Source of the DNA: Catellicoccus marimammalium M35/04/3
Lineage (GTDB): Bacteria > Bacillota > Bacilli > Lactobacillales > Catellicoccaceae
DNA length: 64,000 bases
Direction of reading: 5' to 3'
NCBI RefSeq assembly: GCF_000313915.1
Contig: NZ_AMYT01000008.1
Coordinates: 42,088-106,087, forward strand
Positions 44,098 through 51,661 of the stretch are shown piece after piece (positions within the stretch are counted from its first letter, which is position 1; each line of letters begins with the position of its first letter). The position numbers and the translations under genes were made by a program. The notes beneath the pieces are model-generated. The model was not told where the DNA came from and searched no databases. It was given only the letters and a program-made list of their open reading frames with translations.

Positions 44098-45176
44098 GAA
44101 TACCACCTCTTTTCTGGTACAATTCGATTTAATAATCCACGTAATAATTCATATTCACGAATGTCTTTTTTATGCGACCAAAATAATTCTTCATTAATTC
44201 CACCATGATGCACTAAGACCATAGCTTCTTCATATAACAAATCAACATTTGTCCCATGGAACAATCGATCCAATAGAGCCGCCTCAATTTCTTCATCATA
44301 AAATTCATCTGCAAAGGATACCGCTGCCATTCGCAAGTCATCATGACGATTATTTAAATCTTTTAAAAAGAGTTGTTTCATTTCTGGATTCATTTTTAAA
44401 TGGAAATTTTTATAAAAATAAATTCGTACATAGTAATCCTCTTCTGTTAAATAAAAGCGATTGATTTCTTCTACATATTTATGTTGCTCATTATAATAAG
44501 GTTCCAATGCCGTTAACGCACAGCATTTTAGTTCACGACTAAATTCCGTCCAATTTTCAATCAAATCTTCCATCGTTAATTCATCCATCGTTTGATATGC
44601 TAGCAAAATTAACGGTGAGAAAAATTCTGTATTGACACTCAAATGATGATTAGAAATATAAAGTAATGAATCGATAAAATATTCTTTGCGATTCAATTGA
44701 ATAATGGAATGTAAAGCTGTAGAACGTAAAAATAGATCATTGGAATCCATAACTTTCCAGAGAAACTTTTTAATTTCCTCGTTTACAAAGCCTAAATTAG
44801 GGATACTACGTAAAATCAAAATTTGTTCGGATACGTCTAACTTTTTAAAACGACGGAACTTGGAATGTAATACTTTTGTATATACAGGCTCAAACAAGCG
44901 TTTTGTTTCTTCTGAAAATTCTTGTTCCGTTTGATAAAACGCCACGATTTTTTCTGAGCGGCGAAATAAAAATAATAAATATAAGTAGGTAAAGAGAGTT
45001 AATCTCCCTTTCTTCTTTGTTTTTTCTAATATCCAACGAAAGAGAAAGATACTCTTGTGGATACTATGTTGCTTTAGCCATAAAAACAAAGGTTCAATAT
45101 TCAAATAAAAAATTGAAATTAACATAATGTAAGCATTGAAAATCAGAAAGAAGAACATTAAAAATCCTAATTTCAT
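44088..45176 (-). CDS. Membrane-anchored HEAT-like helical repeat protein
   Basis: 362 residues: an N-terminal hydrophobic helix (about 3-25), a basic segment with a second hydrophobic stretch (about 57-70), then alpha-helical hairpins (about 110-350) such as LFLRSTALHSIIQLN, ELKCCALTALEPYY and DLRMAAVSFADEF with the Leu/Ala spacing of HEAT or armadillo repeats. Probably a cytoplasmic scaffold attached to the membrane, working with the synthase encoded directly downstream. No enzyme motif seen. Not a family I can name with certainty. Confidence 0.65.
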   Translation of the reverse strand: MKLGFLMFFFLIFNAYIMLISIFYLNIEPLFLWLKQHSIHKSIFLFRWILEKTKKKGRLTLFTYLYLLFLFRRSEKIVAFYQTEQEFSEETKRLFEPVYTKVLHSKFRRFKKLDVSEQILILRSIPNLGFVNEEIKKFLWKVMDSNDLFLRSTALHSIIQLNRKEYFIDSLLYISNHHLSVNTEFFSPLILLAYQTMDELTMEDLIENWTEFSRELKCCALTALEPYYNEQHKYVEEINRFYLTEEDYYVRIYFYKNFHLKMNPEMKQLFLKDLNNRHDDLRMAAVSFADEFYDEEIEAALLDRLFHGTNVDLLYEEAMVLVHHGGINEELFWSHKKDIREYELLRGLLNRIVPEKRWYSWS

Positions 45177-45195
45177 CTGGGGTACCTTTCCTTTC

Positions 45196-47226
45196 TTACG
45201 ATTGCTTAGAAAAATATTCTTTTAGCATCCAGTACGATTCTTTCAAACGTGGGGTATACGTCGGTTTTTGCCAACGTTCTAGGGTATAAGGAATGAAAGG
45301 TAACATCGTACCATCAATCGCTCCTGCGACATAAATTTTTTCAATTTGTAATGGATGAATCGACCATTGGTGATAGAAATCATCAATTACCTTTCCTTGC
45401 GTTGGATCATAAAAATTCAACAATTGCCAAGGAATACGAACTTCTAACGTGTGGTCAGATAAATAGTAATCTGCATTAGAATCATAGTCTTTCTCATTTG
45501 GATGAGCATTCCCATGATGGAAATAGCCTACCTTCGCATATTTATCTTCCATAAATTTCTTTTCTACTTTAGAATAGAAACGATTTTGAACCTTCACTTC
45601 TACCTCGGTGAATTCATTCTTATCGGGTTTATGAATTCGATTAGGGTTTTGGTGAATTGCCTCTTTATTTTTCATAAATTCGGTTGGACTATAGTATTTT
45701 TGCACATATAAACGTCCGTTTTTATTTTTTAACGCTAAATAAAAATCTACTGGACGATTAAATTGATCACGAAAGACATTCGTACTTCCTGATTTTGGTG
45801 TTGTATCTAAAGCCAAACGAATTTGTCGATCCTTTAATGATTTCTCACTTTTCAAACATAAATAAAGATACGCTTCATCTTGCTGCACTGCTAATTGATA
45901 ACCTTCTTTTGTAGAGCTAAATGCCGCCCCTTTCCAATCAGATAAATCACCATCTGGATAAATCGCACTTGGATCAAAAGAAAGTAAGCCATAATGTTGA
46001 CTATAAGACATGGTATTATCCCAATATTTTGCATGATTTTTTTGGACTAAATTTTGAATATTCCAAGCACTGCGATACCAGGAGTCTTGCCATTCTAGCA
46101 TTACTTGACCACAAAGGTTAGCATCTTTAATCTGTTCCAAAATTTCAATTAAATTCTCACCCTGCTCTTTTTCATTAATGGTTCCTTCATTATCTTTACT
46201 GTAGTTATCCCCTACTTTTGTTGTAGGAACCGCATATTCAGAAATGAGAATTGGCATTGTGGGATTATATTTTTGTAGCTCTTTAATTTGTAGTTTCAAG
46301 CCACCTTTATAGTTCATCTGTTCGTTATTTTCTAAGTTCAAACTATACGAAGCTACCATTCCACTTTTCATTTGCGATGTCGGTTGAATATTCGCTAAAT
46401 CAATATAACGTTTCTTTCCTTTGGCATCTGTGTGGTGATCTTGTAATAAAATGGCTTCGACAATATCTGAACGAGAGCCTTGAATTGTCATCACACGTTG
46501 CGTACGATAACGCCAATTTTCATAACGAACCATTTCATTGGCAATCCGAGCAAAGAACTTCTCTGTTTCAGAAGCTCCTTTCTTCGTTGTAATGAAATGA
46601 GATTCATACTCTTCTCCTTTATGGTTAACGATTTCAGAATAAATAATGTCATCATAGTCTAAAGCACTATCAATCGAATAAGCTAGGGTATATTCTGAAA
46701 CATCAAAACGATATAATTCTTTAATATGCTTAGAAAAAACAGGGGTCTTATTACCATGTACAATATCCACTGTATCCTTAACTCGCTGGAATAACAGTTT
46801 ATGGATTTGTCTATGATCTTTACGAATACTTTCACGGTCAATATCTGAATTATCAATCGTCACTCCTTGAATTAGATACAATGGACGACGATGATTTTGA
46901 TTATATTCTTTTAAACATTGGTAAAAGCGAGCAGGCATAATAGACTTTACTTTTACACAATTCATATTTAAATCTGCAATTTGTTGAAACCATTCCTCAT
47001 AGTCTTCCTTTGTTGCAGCATAATTTCCAGGTAAATATCCTGGTTTTACAGAATCTAGATTGATTCCATTCACATAAATCGGTTCGCCTTCGTAATAAAT
47101 ACGTTGATCTTTTACGTACGTAATCGGTTCATGTTCACCAAACAAATATTGCTTATTTTCAAAAATGGTGAAGGCGAAAGCCGCTAAAATAAATAGGGTA
47201 ATAAAAAAATTTAGGAACTTCCTCAT
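45196..47226 (-). CDS. Membrane-anchored glycoside hydrolase-like protein with C-terminal carbohydrate-binding-like domain
   Basis: 676 residues: one N-terminal helix (about 5-23), outside the cell an N-terminal TIM-barrel-like domain starting YYEGEPIYVNGINLDSVKPG, as in clan A hydrolases (about 40-420), with ISEYAVP (about 335) in the place of the nucleophile Glu and MLEWQDSWYRSAW near its end, then a beta domain (about 425-640) starting PDGDLSDWKG and LYLCLK that resembles CBM9-type or DOMON-like modules. It likely trims or binds the polymer made by the operon. The acid/base Glu is not obvious. Overlaps the CotH gene by four bases (ATGA). Confidence 0.65.
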   Translation of the reverse strand: MRKFLNFFITLFILAAFAFTIFENKQYLFGEHEPITYVKDQRIYYEGEPIYVNGINLDSVKPGYLPGNYAATKEDYEEWFQQIADLNMNCVKVKSIMPARFYQCLKEYNQNHRRPLYLIQGVTIDNSDIDRESIRKDHRQIHKLLFQRVKDTVDIVHGNKTPVFSKHIKELYRFDVSEYTLAYSIDSALDYDDIIYSEIVNHKGEEYESHFITTKKGASETEKFFARIANEMVRYENWRYRTQRVMTIQGSRSDIVEAILLQDHHTDAKGKKRYIDLANIQPTSQMKSGMVASYSLNLENNEQMNYKGGLKLQIKELQKYNPTMPILISEYAVPTTKVGDNYSKDNEGTINEKEQGENLIEILEQIKDANLCGQVMLEWQDSWYRSAWNIQNLVQKNHAKYWDNTMSYSQHYGLLSFDPSAIYPDGDLSDWKGAAFSSTKEGYQLAVQQDEAYLYLCLKSEKSLKDRQIRLALDTTPKSGSTNVFRDQFNRPVDFYLALKNKNGRLYVQKYYSPTEFMKNKEAIHQNPNRIHKPDKNEFTEVEVKVQNRFYSKVEKKFMEDKYAKVGYFHHGNAHPNEKDYDSNADYYLSDHTLEVRIPWQLLNFYDPTQGKVIDDFYHQWSIHPLQIEKIYVAGAIDGTMLPFIPYTLERWQKPTYTPRLKESYWMLKEYFSKQS

Positions 47227-48734
47227 TCTTCAGCCTCATTTTTTTCTTTTAAAAACTCTTCTAAATAATGAATATTTTCATCTAACCATTGTCCACGATT
47301 CGTAATAAAAATACGTAGATTCTTGATTTCTTCTTCATAGCTATCAGACATATTTGCGGTAGATTGTTTATAGTTTGGATGTTTTTTCAAGAAAGCTTCA
47401 ATTTGTGGGAAATCATCTCCCATTTTGAAAAAGACATCTTGATACTGTTTAAACATCTCAAATTGATTACAAGCCCAAAATGGCCATACTTCAAAATTAC
47501 GTTTTGGCGCATCTCCTAACTGTTCTACTTGATAAGAAATTAAATTCATCAAATATGGGGTACTTAAATACGTTTTTCGTAATTCTTTATAACGATGAAT
47601 CACTTTCTTAACAAAAGATTTCTTGCTTAGTAGAGCAGAAAATAGAGTCGTACGATTATTATAAAATCCTTTGTAATCAAAATAAGGACTTAAAAGGGAA
47701 CTATTTCCCATGCTGGCATTAAAGTCCCATAAAGGACCTGCTTTTACTTTTTGTCCATAGTCCTTATACATGTAGGTACTTAACATTCCAGCATCCGTAT
47801 TTTTGAAAAATTCATTGATAATATAATAGTCCACAAAAGAATCTACATCGATATAATTTTGATAAGTGTCTTCTTTTGTCTCTTTATATAAACTTCTTTC
47901 AACTAAAGAAAGGGTTTGCTCAATATATTCTTCTTGTTCTGGCGTTCGCTTTTCTTTTCCTGGGTAAACAATCATATATGGATAATCATACAAATAATTT
48001 TCATAACCATAACTATGGAGAATCGTGTCCGTCGGGCGTGGACGATTATTTTGAATAATAAAACTTGTTGTAGGGCTATCCTTATCCGTTTTATGAATAT
48101 TTACTCGTTGAGCATCGCGATCCACACTTTCAGTTAAGACATAAATACCTTTATAGTATTGCTCCATCTTCCCTTTTTCATTTGCTTTACGAATGAATAC
48201 TTCACAAAATTTCGTTCTTGGTGCCCATCCCATAATTTTTCTTCCCACCGTATAAGCTAGACTATTACGAATAAACGATTTATCTTCAAAAGGTCCGTTT
48301 AAAACCCAAGCATTATTCGGAGGTAAGCCTAAAAAAGATTCTGGACTTTCTTTTCCTTTTTTGGTTAAAAGATTAATCTTATATTGTTTTTTGGGTACAA
48401 GTCGGGTAGAATTTCCGCGAATTCGAATTTTCCCTTGGTATTTCTCTGAAACAGGGTCAGATAAATGATTTTCTTTTTCATCATAAACATTAATTTTAGC
48501 ATCCACTTCATCAGAAACTACCCCTGCTTTAGTTTGACGAATATGCTCATCTTGTTTCATATCAATCGTAATTACTGGAAGAGTATAAGTAGGTTCATTT
48601 CTCTTATGCGGATGCTTTTCTACGCTATCTTTTTCTGAATGCTTAACGTCCCATTCTAAAAAAAGACACCCAACAATGATAGTCAAACAAAAAAGGAAAG
48701 CTACTTTTAACCATCTCTTTTGTGTATCTGACAT
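47223..48734 (-). CDS. CotH kinase family protein, membrane-anchored
   Basis: 503 residues: one N-terminal helix (about 9-28) and an outward-facing CotH domain. Family blocks: KIRIRGNSTRLVPKKQYKI (about 100-118), YKGIYVLTESVD (about 199-210), SFVDYYIINEFFKNTDA (about 305-321) and AGPLWDFNASMGN (about 337-349). CotH proteins are atypical kinases; spore-coat CotH phosphorylates other coat proteins. The start is put at the ATG at 48732-48734, four bases after the DUF4956 stop; earlier in-frame starts overlap that gene. Extracellular kinases need an unusual phosphate source, which makes the neighbouring VTC-domain gene notable. Confidence 0.85.
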   Translation of the reverse strand: MSDTQKRWLKVAFLFCLTIIVGCLFLEWDVKHSEKDSVEKHPHKRNEPTYTLPVITIDMKQDEHIRQTKAGVVSDEVDAKINVYDEKENHLSDPVSEKYQGKIRIRGNSTRLVPKKQYKINLLTKKGKESPESFLGLPPNNAWVLNGPFEDKSFIRNSLAYTVGRKIMGWAPRTKFCEVFIRKANEKGKMEQYYKGIYVLTESVDRDAQRVNIHKTDKDSPTTSFIIQNNRPRPTDTILHSYGYENYLYDYPYMIVYPGKEKRTPEQEEYIEQTLSLVERSLYKETKEDTYQNYIDVDSFVDYYIINEFFKNTDAGMLSTYMYKDYGQKVKAGPLWDFNASMGNSSLLSPYFDYKGFYNNRTTLFSALLSKKSFVKKVIHRYKELRKTYLSTPYLMNLISYQVEQLGDAPKRNFEVWPFWACNQFEMFKQYQDVFFKMGDDFPQIEAFLKKHPNYKQSTANMSDSYEEEIKNLRIFITNRGQWLDENIHYLEEFLKEKNEAEE

Positions 48735-48738
48735 AATA

Positions 48739-49407
48739 TCACCCAATCGTTTCGCCGTTTTGGGCAACTAAATTCACTGTATTTACACCGTCAATATCAT
48801 ATAATTTTTGGACAATTCCTTTATCATCAGAGCGTTTCAATTGAATTTGATAAACAAGTTCTAATTGATTTTCTCGAGTATTTTTAGCCTTCATTTGCGA
48901 ATCTTTAAACGTTTGGAAAATCGTCTGCATAATTTCTTCTTCATGATTACGTGTTGCACGAATAATTAAGACATAACGAGATTCATAACCAAATTTCCCA
49001 AAGCTAAAGAAAATCGCAATTAAAGCTAAAAAGATCGTTCCAATTAAGGCAATCATATAGCTTTGTGTTCCACAACAAATCCCTGCACAAATCGACCAAA
49101 AGATATACATCGTATCTCTTGAGTCTTTAATCGCTGTACGGAAGCGGACAATAGAAAGAGCCCCTACCATCCCAAGGGATAGTGCAATATTACTACCAAT
49201 AACAATCATAACCATGGCAGTAATGACACAAAGCATTACTAATGAAACATTAAACTTACGATTATACATCACACCAATATAAGTGTAGCGATAAGTAAAA
49301 AAAATAATAGCAGCTACTAAAACAGTAAATAATAAAATCTCTACGGTTTTTAATACGCCAACTTGGCTATTGTTGTTTACTAAATAGTCATATAGTTTTT
49401 CTTTCAT
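48739..49407 (-). CDS. DUF4956 domain membrane protein
   Basis: 222 residues with four membrane helices in the first 135 residues, including the strongly conserved SLGMVGALSIVRFRTAIKD block (about 78-96), and a cytoplasmic C-terminal domain (about 140-222) with a ferredoxin-like alternation of strands and helices. DUF4956 proteins resemble MgtC in the membrane part and are repeatedly found next to VTC and CotH genes; their function is unknown. Eight bases separate it from the VTC gene. Confidence 0.85.
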   Translation of the reverse strand: MKEKLYDYLVNNNSQVGVLKTVEILLFTVLVAAIIFFTYRYTYIGVMYNRKFNVSLVMLCVITAMVMIVIGSNIALSLGMVGALSIVRFRTAIKDSRDTMYIFWSICAGICCGTQSYMIALIGTIFLALIAIFFSFGKFGYESRYVLIIRATRNHEEEIMQTIFQTFKDSQMKAKNTRENQLELVYQIQLKRSDDKGIVQKLYDIDGVNTVNLVAQNGETIG

Positions 49408-49415
49408 AGTTCCTC

Positions 49416-50111
49416 CTAAGATAAATAGTTATCGAAAAATTTACGACCGACACAATATTTACTTAATGACTGATAGACACTATCATGGGTTACTAACGCA
49501 CCCGAGATCCATTGGAAAAAATCGCCATCATATTTAATTTCTAATAGAGCATGCCAATGATCATATACTGGGGTACAATATACATCTTTTGAGAAAAGAT
49601 CAAAGTCAAATTCATTCGAACGAATATCACTATCCAACGTCACACGAATTTTATTTTCTTCATGAATGAATGCTTTTCTTCGATAATCAATCAATACTTT
49701 AGGCACATACTGTTCTGTAGTCATAATATTATAAGCGGTTTGTGCCACTGGATTATCATAGTTTAATAGCACTCCATAATTACATTGAATCAATTCCTTA
49801 GCATCTTCACGTGAAATCGTTACGGTCTCTTTTCTCTGACTGATATTCATTTTCCTTTTAATTTCTAATTTTACTTCTTGGTCATCGGGATGATAAATTC
49901 GTAAACGAATCTTTTTTCGTTCTTCTTCACCATCCATTTTGGCGTAATAATCTGCCGAAAATAGAGAATCAAAATATAAACTGCGAATGCTATATCCTTC
50001 AACACCATTATGAGGATCTGGGTTTAATAATTCTGATAATTGCGCTTGCAATTGATAATAGTCCCACTCACTGATCGCAAATTTTAATTCTCGTCGATTA
50101 ACGATAATCAC
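49416..50111 (-). CDS. VTC-domain protein (polyphosphate polymerase-like, CYTH superfamily)
   Basis: 231 residues, soluble. The basic tunnel pattern of VTC domains is visible: NRRELKF at the start, SIRSLYFDS, ERKKIRLRIYHPDD, KLEIKRK, KVLIDYRRKAF, RVTLDSDIRS, and LLEIKYDG near the end with the metal-binding Glu. In yeast Vtc4 this domain makes polyphosphate from ATP; bacterial members are uncharacterised. The start is a GTG (50109-50111) with AAGGAGG seven bases upstream; a longer frame from 50144 has no RBS. First gene of the operon. Confidence 0.85.
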   Translation of the reverse strand: MIIVNRRELKFAISEWDYYQLQAQLSELLNPDPHNGVEGYSIRSLYFDSLFSADYYAKMDGEEERKKIRLRIYHPDDQEVKLEIKRKMNISQRKETVTISREDAKELIQCNYGVLLNYDNPVAQTAYNIMTTEQYVPKVLIDYRRKAFIHEENKIRVTLDSDIRSNEFDFDLFSKDVYCTPVYDHWHALLEIKYDGDFFQWISGALVTHDSVYQSLSKYCVGRKFFDNYLS

Positions 50112-50390
50112 ATCATTTCCTCCTTTCCATACAATTGTGCACAAAAAAGAGTCTAAGAAATAGAACTTAAAGAAGCATTAACTTTATGCGTAACCTGTGT
50201 AACTCTCATCATTTTTTCCTTTATTAGTGTGTATTTTAACGTGATTTTCACTGTTTTCTTTTTTCTGTATTTTTCTTGATTTTTACCTTTATTTTTTCTA
50301 AAAAAATTTATTTTTTTTAAAGACAACCTATTTTCTTATCCAGAATATACATATTATTTTATTTTCTACACTAAACGATATACAATAAAG

Positions 50391-50466
50391 ATACCTTCGG
50401 ATGAGGGTGAAAAAGAGTGTTGGTATATTCACTTCTCGATAGATGAGGAGTGGATTTTTTCTTTTC
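50391..50466 (+). ncRNA. Candidate small RNA on the plus strand
   Basis: About 75 bases: ATACC (50391-50395) pairs with GGTAT (50422-50426), then an intrinsic terminator CACTTCTC (50430-50437) / GAGGAGTG (50445-50452) followed by GATTTTTTC. TATACAAT just before (50379-50386) could be the -10; the -35 is poor. No plus-strand gene precedes or follows, so this would be a stand-alone transcript or an element antisense to the leader of the VTC operon. Confidence 0.4.
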
Positions 50467-50474
50467 ACTTTTTT

Positions 50475-50496
50475 GGCATTTTCCAAGTAAAATGCC
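50475..50496. repeat. Inverted repeat
   Basis: GGCATTTT (50475-50482), CCAAGT, AAAATGCC (50489-50496), perfect 8-base arms without a T-run; possible protein-binding dyad or RNA stem in the 50112-50716 gene-free stretch. Confidence 0.5.
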
Positions 50497-50521
50497 TCAT
50501 TATTGAAGCATCAAATTCTTT

Positions 50522-50690
50522 AGATAAATAAAAAAAGACATCCTATAATAGGATGTCTTTTTAATGACGACATTTCTGTCTACTGAAATCTTCCACATCG
50601 ATTTCAGTACTACTTCCTAAAATCCGTTAGTGCGAATGATATCGCTGAAGTAGGTCGTTTCACATTACTGTGAATGTCAACTCATCGCAT
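50522..50690 (-). ncRNA. Candidate structured non-coding RNA with own promoter and terminator
   Basis: On the minus strand a near-consensus promoter (50697-50725) is followed by about 165 bases of compact structure and a terminator. Helices, in plus coordinates: 50654-50658 with 50567-50571 (closing stem), 50647-50653 with 50610-50616 (CTACTTC/GAAGTAG) enclosing two hairpins (50642-50645/50632-50635 and 50627-50630/50617-50620), a perfect 10-base hairpin 50600-50609/50581-50590, and a 5' hairpin 50669-50674/50659-50664. Three helices abut without unpaired bases, as in a stacked junction. The terminator is GGATGTC-type, 50532-50543/50551-50562. No open frame of note. I do not recognise an Rfam family. 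Confidence 0.6.
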
Positions 50691-50696
50691 AATCAC

Positions 50697-50725
50697 ATTA
50701 TAACGAATTTCAGTAGTTAATTCAA
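50697..50725 (-). promoter_or_regulatory. Sigma-A promoter of the candidate ncRNA
   Basis: Minus strand TTGAAT (50720-50725), exactly 17 bases, TATAAT (50697-50702). The -35 overlaps the last codons and stop of the DUF916 gene. Confidence 0.7.
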
Positions 50726-51661
50726 TTTTTCTTTGTAATAACGACGAACAAATAACCAAGTTATTCCTACAATAATCAATAAAAGAACTAAGATAGGAAC
50801 CATCAATTGAATCGGAGAACAATAAATCACCTTGTCGCCAAAATGAAGACTATAAAAAGTCTTTTCTACTTGATTGATTTTTACTTCCCAGCGATAGAAA
50901 AAGTGTGGTAATTTATCGGTCATCATACTAAACTCTTGATGAGGAGCAATGTCGATATCTTCTTTTTCATAAGAATAGACTTTCTGTCCCCATACATTTT
51001 CAACTTCAATTTCTAGTTCATTATCTGTCGAAAGAAATCCACTTGGATTAATCAAACGTACGATAAACGCTTCTTGATTTTTGTCATAATCAATATCTTC
51101 TTTTTGCATCGATTTTTTCTTGTTAATAGAATCATAGCGATGATTCATCAAAACTACACCAATCGTATAGCTATACGTATTAAAAGAAGATGGATTTACT
51201 TCTCGTACGGTAATCCCACCAAGAATCACCCCAGAGAAACTAGCTTTTGGCATGGTAAACGGAATTTCAATCGTTTTTGTACTTTCTTTTCCAACTTCAA
51301 CGATAGGTTGAGGATTTTTAGCAATATCCGTAAAACTTGCTTTCAATTGCTTACTATTTTCTTTTGATCCACTGTAATCAATTTGACCTTCATCATTAGT
51401 ATTTCCATCCGTCAAAGTCACCATGAACTTTTGAGCTTTTTTAGATGGGTTGATAATCTTAACTTTTAAAACATCTTTTTCACCAGGTTTTTCTAAAAGA
51501 TTAAAATAACTATCTTCTGTCCCTACCTGGTGGGCATCATTTTCAACTGGAAAAACACTAAAAATCGAAGTGGCGTTACAACTTGCATCATGTAGAAATA
51601 AGGATGCCACTCCGATTGTAATTAAAAACAGGAACTGTAAAAGTCTTTTCTTAGTTGCCAT
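50717..51661 (-). CDS. DUF916/DUF3324 WxL-interacting cell-surface protein
   Basis: 314 residues: signal peptide (1-30), a beta-rich DUF916 domain (about 32-160) with SYFNLLEKPG and VKIINPSKKAQKFMVTLTDG, a DUF3324 domain (about 165-275), one C-terminal membrane helix (about 282-303) and a basic tail. Such proteins (WxLIP) bind both peptidoglycan or host proteins and the WxL proteins encoded beside them. It overlaps the LRR-WxL gene by 11 bases and is the last gene of that pair. Confidence 0.9.
   Translation of the reverse strand: MATKKRLLQFLFLITIGVASLFLHDASCNATSIFSVFPVENDAHQVGTEDSYFNLLEKPGEKDVLKVKIINPSKKAQKFMVTLTDGNTNDEGQIDYSGSKENSKQLKASFTDIAKNPQPIVEVGKESTKTIEIPFTMPKASFSGVILGGITVREVNPSSFNTYSYTIGVVLMNHRYDSINKKKSMQKEDIDYDKNQEAFIVRLINPSGFLSTDNELEIEVENVWGQKVYSYEKEDIDIAPHQEFSMMTDKLPHFFYRWEVKINQVEKTFYSLHFGDKVIYCSPIQLMVPILVLLLIIVGITWLFVRRYYKEKLN

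Noticed and set aside
50522..50690. tracrRNA, SRP RNA, 6S RNA or RNase P RNA
   Set aside because: None of the diagnostic sequences of these RNAs is visible, no CRISPR or cas gene is in the window, and the length and fold differ.
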